In this document: positions 1 to 6,627 of the stretch, in pieces | How positions within the stretch are numbered: the stretch's first letter is position 1 | Layout: the number at the start of each line of letters is the position of its first letter | From: an uncultured Bacillota bacterium | GTDB lineage: Bacteria; Bacillota; Clostridia; Christensenellales; UBA1242 | DNA: 13,893 nt | Reading direction: 5' to 3' | Assembly: GCA_900545735.1 (NCBI GenBank) | Contig: URAC01000020.1 | Span: forward strand, 1 to 13,893 | Position numbers and translations under genes: made by a program | Notes under the pieces: generated by a model | Databases searched by the model: none | Told to the model about the DNA's origin: nothing | What the model saw: the letters and a program-made list of their open reading frames with translations, nothing else

Positions 1-54
1 GGCATACGATTTCATGCCTAGTCTCGTGGGCTCGGAGATGTGTATAAGAGACAG
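1..54. other. Illumina Nextera adapter, P7/i7 side (not genomic)
   Basis: Positions 36-54 are the 19-base Tn5 mosaic end, and 21-35 are the rest of the Nextera read-2 transposase adapter. Positions 13-20 (CATGCCTA) sit where the i7 index belongs and match what I recall as index N706. Positions 1-12 match the end of the P7 primer apart from two mismatches. This is library sequence; genomic sequence begins at 55. Positions 55-144 hold only AT-rich sequence downstream of spoVG. Confidence 0.97.
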
Positions 55-144
55 CAATAAAATTGACATTTTCAAATTTAAGCAAGCAAATACATTATGC
101 ATAAACAAATATGCAAAGTAAAATAAACATAAATTTATTTAAAA

Positions 145-420
145 TTATTCAGCTGTGCCTTCTTTTTCTGCTTTTTCGTAAGCTTTTAACACTTCTTCAA
201 TAATCTTTTCTCTTGTTTCTGTGTTGATTGGGTGAACAATATCCCTATATTCTCCGTCTGGAGTTTTCTTTGATGGCATTGAAATAAAATAGCCTTCTTT
301 TCCTTCAATAACTTTGATATCGTGAACAACAAAGCACTCATCAATAGTGATTGAAGCTACTGCTTTCAATTTGCTGTCTTCCTTTGTAACCAGCCTAATT
401 CTTACATCTGTGATTTTCAA
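145..420 (-). CDS. spoVG: SpoVG family regulatory protein
   Basis: SpoVG is a small nucleic-acid-binding regulator named for a sporulation-stage V defect and an effect on septation in Bacillus. It is also widespread in non-sporulating Firmicutes. The 91-residue product reads as a complete family member: KITDVRIRLV at the start, the ASITIDECFVVHDIKVI core, then MPSKKTPDGEYRDIVHPIN and a charged C-terminal helix ending in EKEGTAE. I start at the TTG at 420-418 because it aligns with the family's usual MK(I/V)TDVR beginning. An AAAAGGAAGG Shine-Dalgarno lies about 6 bases upstream of it. An in-frame TTG at 450 would add ten lysine-rich residues and place the Shine-Dalgarno inside the gene. The gene diverges from murC and has its own promoter at 472-499. 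It is not next to glmU or purR as in Bacillus. Identity is near certain; the start is likely. Confidence 0.96.
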   Translation of the reverse strand: MKITDVRIRLVTKEDSKLKAVASITIDECFVVHDIKVIEGKEGYFISMPSKKTPDGEYRDIVHPINTETREKIIEEVLKAYEKAEKEGTAE

Positions 421-471
421 GTTAATTACCTTCCTTTTTTTATTCTTCAAGTATTCCTTAAAGTTGCAAGT

Positions 472-499
472 ATTATAACATTATAAAAGCATTTTTCAA
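472..499 (-). promoter_or_regulatory. Sigma-A-type promoter of spoVG
   Basis: On the minus strand, TTGAAA (-35, 494-499) is followed by 16 bases and a perfect TATAAT (-10, 472-477). Transcription would start near 465, giving a leader of about 45 bases before the TTG start codon. In Bacillus spoVG is driven by sigma-H; here the elements look vegetative. Confidence 0.75.
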
Positions 500-553
500 A
501 ACATTTTTAATCACTTTTTTAGCAAAATGCAATTATTTATCATATTTATGAAT

Positions 554-1867
554 ATGGCAAAAAAATACTACTTTATTGGCATAGGCGGAATTAGTATGAG
601 CGCGCTAGCCATATTTTTGAAGTTGAGTGGAGAACAAGTTAGCGGCTCTGACATCAATCTAAATGAAACTATGCAAAATTTAGACAAATTTAACATTACA
701 TACAACATCGGGCATTTTGCAAAGAACATTGAAGAATATTCCCCTGACATTGTTGTTATAAATTGTGCAATAGACGACAAAAACGAAGAACTAAATTGGG
801 CGAAAAGCAACAAGATTAAGATTGTTTCACGCGCAAAATTGCTTGGAGATTTTTCTAAAAATTTCAAAAATGTTATAGCCATTTCTGGGACTCACGGGAA
901 GACAACAACTGTTGGAATGATTTCAGAAATATTTATTGAAGCGGGACTGAAGCCATCTGTTCATATTGGTGGAATACTCAATAAAATCAATAGCAATTTT
1001 TTAGTTGGTGAGCAAAAATTTTTTATTACTGAAGCTTGCGAATATAAGAATAGTTTTCTTTATTTAAAACCCAAAATTGGCGTTATGCTCAATATTGAGC
1101 GTGACCATATGGACTTTTTCAAAAATTACAAAGAATTAGAAAATAGTTTTGACAAATTCTTGGCGTATTCAAAAATCAAAATTTATCCAAAAAGCGTTCA
1201 TTCTGATTTTGATTTTTACTATCAATCAAACACAAAACTGATTAATTTTTATGCAAAAAATATCGAAAAATCTAAACGCGGAATTATTTTCAAATATTAT
1301 GAAAATGGCAAATTTATCACTACTATTAGGCTAAACACTTTTGGAACACACAACGTGAATAACGCTATTGTTGCAATTATGATTGCAAGGCATTACAAAG
1401 TTAAAATTGCTGATATCAAAAGAGCTTTGAAGAATTTTTCAGGAGTAAAGCGCAGATTCGAAACAATAGGATATATTGGAAATGCTGTTGTCATTCACGA
1501 TTACGCACATCACCCAACGGAAATTAAAAAGGTCATATCTCAAGCCAAAGAGCTTGGCAAAGTTCTAACAATTTTTCAGCCACACACCTATTCAAGAACA
1601 AAAAAATTGTTTAATACTTTTAAAACCGCTTTTGATGAAAGCGATAAAACGATTTTGTATAAGACATATCCTGCAAGAGAAACGGCGGATATGGGCTATG
1701 ATGCAAAAAAATTATATGAAAGTTTGAGCGAGAAACTTGAAATTGAATATTTTGATGATGAGAATAAAATGCTAAAAGCAATAAAAAAACAAAGCAAACA
1801 CTTTGAAGTTTTACTTTTCTTAGGAGCTGGCAATATCGATTTAAGTGCAAAAAAATTATTAAAATAG
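554..1867 (+). CDS. murC: UDP-N-acetylmuramate--L-alanine ligase MurC
   Basis: MurC is the cytoplasmic ATP-dependent ligase that adds L-alanine to UDP-MurNAc, the first amino acid of the peptidoglycan stem peptide. The N-terminal Rossmann domain opens with YYFIGIGGISMSALA. The central ATPase domain carries the P-loop GTHGKTTT (about residue 112 from this start), then EACEYKNSFL and NIERDHMD, typical of Firmicute MurC. FGTHNVNNA, GVKRRFE, HDYAHHPTEI and FQPHTYSRT mark the C-terminal region. At 437 residues it is full length. The start is uncertain: ATGs at 527, 548 and 554 are in frame and none has a clear Shine-Dalgarno. I chose 554 because MAKKYYFIGIGG matches the family N-terminus, while the extra MQLFIIFMN would be unusual. 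It stands apart from any dcw cluster and diverges from spoVG. No convincing promoter or terminator is visible. Confidence 0.96.
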   Translation: MAKKYYFIGIGGISMSALAIFLKLSGEQVSGSDINLNETMQNLDKFNITYNIGHFAKNIEEYSPDIVVINCAIDDKNEELNWAKSNKIKIVSRAKLLGDFSKNFKNVIAISGTHGKTTTVGMISEIFIEAGLKPSVHIGGILNKINSNFLVGEQKFFITEACEYKNSFLYLKPKIGVMLNIERDHMDFFKNYKELENSFDKFLAYSKIKIYPKSVHSDFDFYYQSNTKLINFYAKNIEKSKRGIIFKYYENGKFITTIRLNTFGTHNVNNAIVAIMIARHYKVKIADIKRALKNFSGVKRRFETIGYIGNAVVIHDYAHHPTEIKKVISQAKELGKVLTIFQPHTYSRTKKLFNTFKTAFDESDKTILYKTYPARETADMGYDAKKLYESLSEKLEIEYFDDENKMLKAIKKQSKHFEVLLFLGAGNIDLSAKKLLK

Positions 1868-1879
1868 GCAAAATATGCT

Positions 1880-1908
1880 TTGACAATTTAGTAGAAGTTT
1901 GCTAAAAT
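1880..1908 (+). promoter_or_regulatory. Strong sigma-A-type promoter of the flippase-like/yqeY/phosphoesterase operon
   Basis: A perfect TTGACA (-35, 1880-1885), a 17-base spacer and TAAAAT (-10, 1903-1908) predict a start near 1915, about 27 bases before the ATG at 1942. A short inverted repeat (ACAAGA/TCTTGT, 1912-1929) covers the predicted start. Confidence 0.85.
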
Positions 1909-1941
1909 CAAACAAGACAAATTTCTTGTCAATTTAATTTT

Positions 1942-3507
1942 ATGCAAAAAGACAAAAATAAATTGGAAATAGAAGAAATTAAAAATGCCGATATTGAAGT
2001 TAGCGGCAATTTTTCTGATGATAAAAAACAAACTAAAAAAATGCCTAAAACAAGCACTTTGCAAGAGCAAATCACCTTGTTTGATGAGCCTCTTGTTGCG
2101 GAAGATGTTGGTAAACCTAAGTTCAATTCAACAATAAAAAATCCAGAAAGTAAGTTAAAACGCTCAACTGCAGTAAAAAAAATATTTTCTCTTTCAGAGA
2201 GCAATCCAAAAGAAAAAAAATCCATTAAAGACATCTTAAATTTTAATAAGCCACCTAAAAAGATTATTGAAATTAATTCCACTCCTGAAGAAGAAAGCGA
2301 AAAGATGGACGAGGCTGAACAAGCCGTTAAAAAGCAATCTAGCAAAAAGAAAAAATTATTAAATTTGCTCTTTTTCTTAATCAATATTGGCATTGTCGTG
2401 GGATTGTTTGTATACAATTTGCTTGGCGACACCAAAATGACAAGTTTTTCCGAACTTTTGACGTCTAAAATAAATTGGGGAATTTTTGTATTAGCGATTG
2501 TCGTTTCCTCTTTAAATATGATTTTAGATGCTGTCAAATCTTGGATTTTAGTTTGGAAAACAACTGGCAAAAATAGGCCTGCATTGAGTTATAAAACCTG
2601 TGCACTTGGAAGGCATTATGATGCTATCACCCCTATGTCAACTGGTGGTGAACCTTTTCAAGTTTACTATTTTAATAAGCACGGAATACCTGCCGGCAAA
2701 GCAGTTTCAATTCCTCTTGGGCAATATGTAACTTACACGATGACTTTTTCAATCTTCTCACTCATTATTATGATTGCCAGCATATTTGTATCATCAAACA
2801 CTGAAAATGTTGGAACAACAATCGTTTCTGCAGGTTCTTGGATTGGATTTGCAATCAACTTTGCCCTTGTTTTAGTTGTTTGCTTAGTTTCAATCAATAA
2901 AAAAATTGGAACAGGATTAATTACAGGCATTTTGAAGCTATTAAAGAAAATGCACCTCATTAAAAACTATGAGCAAACATACAATAAGGCAATAGGCGTT
3001 GTTACAGATTATCAAAAAACAATGGTCAGTTATGCAAAGAGCAAATCAACCTTTTCACTTTGCCTGTTGTTGTCGCTCTTGTTGATGATAACGAGATATT
3101 CAATCCCATATATCATTTATGCTATGTTTAACGGCTTTAATCCTTCAATGTTTATAGACATTTTTATTAAAACAGTTATGATTGATTTAGCATCAAGTTT
3201 CATTCCTCTTCCAGGCGGTTCAGGCGTTGCAGAACTTTCGTTTACAGCCTTCTTCTCAAGCCTTATGGGAGCAGATATATTCTGGGCAATGCTCATTTGG
3301 AGAATATTAACCCACTATAGCAATATGATAAGAGGAACATTCATCATAATTTATGACTATGCAGTTGGAAATAAAAAGTTCCAATGGTTGCAAAAGAAAT
3401 GGCAACTTGAAGAAGAGTCAAAAAGCTTTGAAGAAGCTCAATTAAAAGATTTTGAAATGACTTTGGTCAAACAAAATAAAAGAAAAAATAAAAAGAAGGA
3501 GAAATAA
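1942..3507 (+). CDS. Flippase-like membrane protein (lysylphosphatidylglycerol synthase TM-region family)
   Basis: An integral membrane protein of 521 residues in the family that includes the MprF flippase domain and YbhN-like proteins, thought to move or bind lipids at the cytoplasmic membrane. The substrate cannot be told from sequence. Residues 1-137 are hydrophilic, rich in Lys, Glu and Ser, and look disordered. Hydrophobic segments follow at about 138-160, 178-199, 258-284, 297-317, 370-397, 403-421, 432-453 and 462-475. Family signatures are STGGEPFQVYY at 233-243 and PLPGGSGVAELSF at 422-434. The C-terminus is a Lys-rich tail. There is no synthetase (GNAT-like) domain, so it is not a full MprF. 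The ATG at 1942 has no clear Shine-Dalgarno but follows a strong promoter closely. yqeY begins 2 bases after its stop, so the two are cotranscribed. Confidence 0.88.
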   Translation: MQKDKNKLEIEEIKNADIEVSGNFSDDKKQTKKMPKTSTLQEQITLFDEPLVAEDVGKPKFNSTIKNPESKLKRSTAVKKIFSLSESNPKEKKSIKDILNFNKPPKKIIEINSTPEEESEKMDEAEQAVKKQSSKKKKLLNLLFFLINIGIVVGLFVYNLLGDTKMTSFSELLTSKINWGIFVLAIVVSSLNMILDAVKSWILVWKTTGKNRPALSYKTCALGRHYDAITPMSTGGEPFQVYYFNKHGIPAGKAVSIPLGQYVTYTMTFSIFSLIIMIASIFVSSNTENVGTTIVSAGSWIGFAINFALVLVVCLVSINKKIGTGLITGILKLLKKMHLIKNYEQTYNKAIGVVTDYQKTMVSYAKSKSTFSLCLLLSLLLMITRYSIPYIIYAMFNGFNPSMFIDIFIKTVMIDLASSFIPLPGGSGVAELSFTAFFSSLMGADIFWAMLIWRILTHYSNMIRGTFIIIYDYAVGNKKFQWLQKKWQLEEESKSFEEAQLKDFEMTLVKQNKRKNKKKEK

Positions 3508-3509
3508 AA

Positions 3510-3938
3510 ATGATTTTAGATGAGATTAAAAAAGCAAATGTTGAAGCATTAAAAAACAAAGATAAAGAAGCTAGAACAATTTACAGCATTGTTATGAATA
3601 AAGCTATGCTTGAAACAATTAAAAAGAGAGAGAAAGGCGAAGAACTTAACGATGCAGATATGGTTCAAATTTTCCAAAAAACAATTAAGGAATTGACAGA
3701 AGAAGCGGAAAATTATGCCAAGGCAGGAAATGCTGAAGAAAGTGCAAACATCTTAAGGCAAAGAGAGATTATTGAAAACTATTTGCCAAAAATGATGAGC
3801 GAAGAAGAAATTGTAAACGAAATTAACAAACTTGAAGATAAATCTATTGGCAATGTTATGAAACACTTCAAAATGAATTTTGCTGGCAAATGCGATATGC
3901 GTATGGTTTCAGAAGCAATCAAAAAAATGGGGAATTAA
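3510..3938 (+). CDS. yqeY: GatB/YqeY domain protein
   Basis: A 142-residue all-helical protein of the YqeY family, related to the C-terminal tail domain of the GatB subunit of the Glu/Asp-tRNA amidotransferase. The role of the stand-alone form is not settled; a link to tRNA or amidotransferase function is inferred from the domain. Diagnostic features are the N-terminal AxxNKDKEARTIYSIVMNKA region, LRQREIIENYLPKMMSEEEI in the middle, and IGNVMKHF with the FAGKCDMRMVSEAIKK C-terminal helix. Length is close to the usual 148 or so. The start has a good AGGAGA Shine-Dalgarno embedded in the last codons of the preceding gene. The next gene starts one base after its stop, so it is the middle gene of a tightly packed operon. 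Confidence 0.93.
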   Translation: MILDEIKKANVEALKNKDKEARTIYSIVMNKAMLETIKKREKGEELNDADMVQIFQKTIKELTEEAENYAKAGNAEESANILRQREIIENYLPKMMSEEEIVNEINKLEDKSIGNVMKHFKMNFAGKCDMRMVSEAIKKMGN

Positions 3939-3939
3939 T

Positions 3940-4662
3940 TTGAAAATTTTTTCAATCAGTGATTTACATCTTTCAATAAACAATCCTAAGCCGATGGACA
4001 TTTTTGGCGGTCCGTGGGACAACTATATTGATGAAATAGTAAAAGATTGGAAGTCAAAGGTTTCTGACGATGATGTGGTTTTAATTGCTGGAGATATCAG
4101 TTGGGCGATGAAAACTGAAGACGCAAAGCCCGATTTAGATTTTATTTCTGCCCTGCCAGGTAAAAAGGTTTTAATTCGTGGCAATCACGATTATTGGTGG
4201 AAAAGCATAAGCGCAGTCAGAAGTATGTGCAATTCAGGCTTGTATGCACTACAAAATGATTATTTGGTGCTTGGAAACTATATTTTTACTGGCACTCGTG
4301 GTTGGCAAGTTCCAGAGCGCGAAGAGATGCAAAAGGAAGAAGACATAAAGATTTTAAATCGCGAATTTATAAGGCTGGAATTATCTTTGCAAAGTGCTTT
4401 AAAAGCCAAAGAACAACTTGAAGCAAACAGCGAAGAAAAATACACTATCGTTTCCCTCATACACTATCCCCCATTCAACTCAAAACGAACTCCAAACAAT
4501 TTTACAAAGTTGTTTGAAAAATATGGCGTTCAAGCCGTTGTGTATGGCCATATACACGGCAAAAACTCACGAAGTGTTGCCCTAACGGAAATCAATGGGA
4601 TTAAATATTACTTAACATCTTGCGACCAAGTAAACAATCAATTAGTAGAAATTAAAGTGTGA
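3940..4662 (+). CDS. Calcineurin-like metallophosphoesterase
   Basis: A soluble 240-residue phosphoesterase of the two-metal calcineurin-like superfamily. All metal-binding motifs are visible: D8-x-H10 (SDLHLS), G51-D52, GNHD at 81-84, H175 in IHYPP, and GHIH at 203-206. The N-terminal stretch with KPMDIFGGPW is typical of a clostridial predicted-phosphohydrolase group. The natural substrate is unknown. A helical Lys/Glu-rich insertion lies around residues 126-167. I start at the TTG at 3940, one base after the yqeY stop, since it gives MKIFSISDLHLS as in relatives; a GGGGA just upstream may serve as ribosome site. An upstream ATG at 3880 would encode 20 unrelated residues inside yqeY. Its TGA stop lies within the operon terminator. 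Confidence 0.93.
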   Translation: MKIFSISDLHLSINNPKPMDIFGGPWDNYIDEIVKDWKSKVSDDDVVLIAGDISWAMKTEDAKPDLDFISALPGKKVLIRGNHDYWWKSISAVRSMCNSGLYALQNDYLVLGNYIFTGTRGWQVPEREEMQKEEDIKILNREFIRLELSLQSALKAKEQLEANSEEKYTIVSLIHYPPFNSKRTPNNFTKLFEKYGVQAVVYGHIHGKNSRSVALTEINGIKYYLTSCDQVNNQLVEIKV

Positions 4663-4682
4663 ACATTTGTTCACACTTTTTT
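4654..4682 (+). terminator. Intrinsic terminator of the flippase-like/yqeY/phosphoesterase operon
   Basis: A perfect 11-bp stem (4654-4664 with 4669-4679), a 4-base ATTT loop, and a run of T to 4682. The stem contains the phosphoesterase stop codon (4660-4662). Only 27 bases separate it from the next ATG. Confidence 0.92.
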
Positions 4683-4696
4683 CATATTGTGCATTA

Positions 4697-4705
4697 AAGG
4701 AGGTG
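4697..4705 (+). promoter_or_regulatory. Near-perfect Shine-Dalgarno of the cysteine-rich gene
   Basis: AAAGGAGGT lies 4 bases before the ATG at 4710 and is one of the strongest ribosome sites in the window. It fixes the reading frame of the cysteine-rich protein over the overlapping hydrophobic frame. Upstream, between this site and the operon terminator, no sigma-A promoter is evident. Confidence 0.85.
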
Positions 4706-4709
4706 CAAT

Positions 4710-5054
4710 ATGCATAGAAATTGTTGTAATCGTTTTGATTGTGGTTGTAATCATTTTGATTGTGGATATATTAATAGGCCTTACACAAATTTACGCCCAT
4801 TTACTAATTTTAATCCTTGCCCAAGATTTTCTTGCCCACCAATTAATAATATGCCAAATTGCGGTTGTTTCCCACATTTTAATCAGTGGAATAATTGTGG
4901 CTGCTTCCCAAATTTTAACCCTAACTTTTGCTGCCCACCAAACTGCTTAACCCCTAGGGATTTGCTATTCTTTATGGGCGGTTGTCGCTCCAGGGAACAT
5001 AAAAGTGAGCCTTGCCATAACCGAAGAATTATTAGTGGTCAAGACGAGTTCTAA
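4710..5054 (+). CDS. Cysteine/asparagine/phenylalanine-rich repeat protein, unknown function
   Basis: I do not recognise a family. The 114-residue product has 16 cysteines (5, 6, 11, 13, 18, 37, 42, 51, 53, 63, 65, 74, 75, 79, 92, 102), mostly as CC, CGC or CPP, among many Asn, Phe and Pro. Two repeats are visible: CNRFDCG/CNHFDCG (residues 6-12 and 13-19 in phase) and NCGCFPHFNQWN/NCGCFPNFNPNF (50-61 and 62-73). It has no signal peptide or membrane segment. From about residue 82 the composition changes to charged, and the last 30 codons lie antisense to the 3' end of murI. A near-perfect Shine-Dalgarno and synonymous differences between repeat copies support this frame. Possible roles, all inferred: a disulfide-linked structural protein such as a spore coat component, or metal binding. 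The adjacent gpr gene makes a spore role worth considering but does not prove it. Confidence 0.75.
   Translation: MHRNCCNRFDCGCNHFDCGYINRPYTNLRPFTNFNPCPRFSCPPINNMPNCGCFPHFNQWNNCGCFPNFNPNFCCPPNCLTPRDLLFFMGGCRSREHKSEPCHNRRIISGQDEF
4724..4765 (+). repeat. Tandem 21-bp duplication in the cysteine-rich gene
   Basis: Two adjacent 21-base copies (4724-4744 and 4745-4765) differ at one base. They encode the 7-residue unit CN(R/H)FDCG. Confidence 0.9.
4857..4928 (+). repeat. Tandem imperfect 36-bp repeat in the cysteine-rich gene
   Basis: Copies at 4857-4892 and 4893-4928 encode NCGCFPxFN plus three variable residues. Over the first nine codons they differ at five bases, four of which are silent in the cysteine-rich frame. 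Confidence 0.85.
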
Positions 5055-5759
5055 ATTTGTATATCTTTTAATTGGCTTATAATTATTTTTAGTGTCGCCC
5101 TCAATCTTGTTTAAGATGTAATTTGTTCGACTGGCGACACTTTTTTCACAAGAAATTATATCAGCATTTGGCAAAATTCTTTTTATATTCGCTTTTACAA
5201 AATTGTAATGAGTACAGCCCAAAACAACAGCATCATAGTTTTTATTTTTAATGTTTTCTTTGAGTAAAGCATCTATTTTATTCATATCGTTTGAATAATC
5301 ATCAATGAATTTTGCTAGATTTTTTATAAATAACTTTTTAATTTTAATCTTTTTTGATTTTGCTAGCTTTTCATAATATTTTATCGTCTTGTTGCTTTTT
5401 AAAGTGCGTTTTGTTGCTAAAATCAATATGTTTTTTTTGCCTTTGTCCACCGCGGTTTTAATTGGAGGCTCAACAAAAACACACGGCAAGTTAGGAAATT
5501 CTTTCAAGATACTTTCCTTTGCTATCGCACTCGCTGTATTACAAGCAACAACTAAAATTTTTATTCCCCGTTTTAAAACAAGAAATCTCACGATTTCAAG
5601 CACAAAACTTACGATTTTTTTGCTTGATTTATCTCCATAGGGAGCATTTAAAGTGTCTGCAACAAAGACATAATTTTCGTTAGGCAACTGTTTTATTATC
5701 TCTTTTAAAATGCTTGCTCCACCAACTCCACTATCAATAACTCCAATAGGCAATTTCAT
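4965..5759 (-). CDS. murI: Glutamate racemase MurI
   Basis: Cytoplasmic cofactor-independent racemase that makes D-glutamate for peptidoglycan, which is then used by MurD. The 264-residue product shows the two-cysteine active site: D9 in IDSGVGG, C73 in VVACNTASA, C182 and H184 in VLGCTHYNF. ADTLNAPYGDKS and VEPPIKTA are recognisable family segments. Length is normal. The C-terminus (VLTTNNSSVM to FPGATTAHKE) is divergent and lies antisense to the last 30 codons of the cysteine-rich gene. The ATG at 5759 is the obvious start from MKLPIGVIDSGVGG, although no good Shine-Dalgarno precedes it. gpr ends 32 bases upstream on the same strand with no terminator between them, so cotranscription with gpr is likely. 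No terminator is seen downstream. Confidence 0.95.
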   Translation of the reverse strand: MKLPIGVIDSGVGGASILKEIIKQLPNENYVFVADTLNAPYGDKSSKKIVSFVLEIVRFLVLKRGIKILVVACNTASAIAKESILKEFPNLPCVFVEPPIKTAVDKGKKNILILATKRTLKSNKTIKYYEKLAKSKKIKIKKLFIKNLAKFIDDYSNDMNKIDALLKENIKNKNYDAVVLGCTHYNFVKANIKRILPNADIISCEKSVASRTNYILNKIEGDTKNNYKPIKRYTNLELVLTTNNSSVMARLTFMFPGATTAHKE

Positions 5760-5791
5760 ACTTTTTATATATGATTTTTTTAAGCTTAGAG

Positions 5792-6610
5792 TTAATTGCT
5801 AATTAAGTTTTTAATATCTTCTTTGCTGAGTTCAGGGAAAAATATGTTGTTTAAGGCACTTGCTATTATTTCCCCACAATTACTAACCTGCCTATCGATA
5901 TTTTTGGGCGCTAACACCAATTCTCTTAACAAATTTTTTTTGACTTTGTTTTTATATTGTATTTCATCTAAAAAACTTTCAGCATAAATCATAAAGGGAA
6001 CGCCAATTACAATGCAATCGCAACCCAAAAATTTTTTGTTCATAAACTTGTTGCAACTGCCCACGCCGCTTCCTGCCGCTAAGCCTTCGTTGTTTATTTG
6101 AAACGAATGCCCCAAGCGCATAATAGAATTGCTTGCAAGCGTGTCAAAAAGCACAACCAAATCAGGCTTAAATTTTTCACAGATTGATTTTATAAGTTCA
6201 GCCGTTTCAAGCCCTGTTTTTGCTTGAACGCTTGGACAAACGCCAGCAGTTTGATATTTAAAATCAAGCCCGTTTGACATAAAAAGTCGTTTTATAATTT
6301 CACCACCAAGAGCATCGGCAGTGATTTTGTCATTCCCCAGCCCAAAATACAAAATTGATTTATATTTCTGAATGTTATAAAATTCTATCAACTCATTGTT
6401 GATTAAAAATTCAACATAACTAGCACATTTATAGCCTATAAAATCCAAATCTGGAGCATTGATTATGCTAAACTTTTTCTTTCCGCTTTGCTTTCTAGAA
6501 ATTGTTATTCCAAAATCATATTTGATAGGCTCATCAAGCGGCAAATGCTGCTCGTCAAACATATCTGTTCTATTCAAAATTTTGTTATAAATCGATGTTT
6601 TTTTATTCAT
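5792..6610 (-). CDS. gpr: Spore germination protease GPR
   Basis: GPR is the aspartic-type (MEROPS A25) protease that is made as a zymogen in the forespore and degrades small acid-soluble spore proteins on germination. Matching blocks are the N-terminal ILNRTDM, FGLGNDKITADALGG (candidate catalytic D99), the CPSVQAKTGLET loop, VVLFDTLAS (second candidate catalytic D156), GSGVG at 180-184, IGVPF, and a C-terminal LAPKNIDRQVSNCGEIIASALN. At 272 residues it is shorter than the Bacillus enzyme (about 370), mainly between the N-terminus and the core. I start at the ATG at 6610 because AGGGA lies 8 bases upstream. An upstream TTG at 6658 would add a hydrophobic leader with no ribosome site. By analogy with Bacillus, zymogen cleavage could follow D16 in RTDM. 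The divergent rpsT neighbour repeats the Bacillus gene order. It implies an endospore-forming lineage. Confidence 0.92.
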   Translation of the reverse strand: MNKKTSIYNKILNRTDMFDEQHLPLDEPIKYDFGITISRKQSGKKKFSIINAPDLDFIGYKCASYVEFLINNELIEFYNIQKYKSILYFGLGNDKITADALGGEIIKRLFMSNGLDFKYQTAGVCPSVQAKTGLETAELIKSICEKFKPDLVVLFDTLASNSIMRLGHSFQINNEGLAAGSGVGSCNKFMNKKFLGCDCIVIGVPFMIYAESFLDEIQYKNKVKKNLLRELVLAPKNIDRQVSNCGEIIASALNNIFFPELSKEDIKNLISN

Positions 6611-6627
6611 TTTTTTATTCCCTGAAT

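Noticed and set aside
121..140. AAATAAA/TTTATTT hairpin downstream of spoVG
   Set aside because: It is an all A-T stem without a clean T run on the minus strand; too weak to call a terminator.
421..450. Upstream TTG start for spoVG
   Set aside because: It would place the Shine-Dalgarno inside the coding region and add residues absent from the family.
1929..2570. 213-residue open frame antisense to the flippase-like gene
   Set aside because: It is a shadow of Lys/Glu-rich codons on the other strand, with no ribosome site and no recognisable domain.
3880..3939. Upstream ATG start for the metallophosphoesterase
   Set aside because: It lies inside yqeY, and the 20 added residues have no relation to the family N-terminus.
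4687..4950. Hydrophobic 87-residue open frame starting at TTG, overlapping the cysteine-rich gene
   Set aside because: It has no ribosome site of its own, and repeat copies differ at positions that are silent in the cysteine-rich frame but change residues here. The hydrophobicity follows from frame-shifted Asn, Cys and Phe codons.
4952..4959. CCCTAGGG palindrome near the convergent 3' ends
   Set aside because: There is no loop or T run, and an isolated 8-base palindrome is expected by chance.
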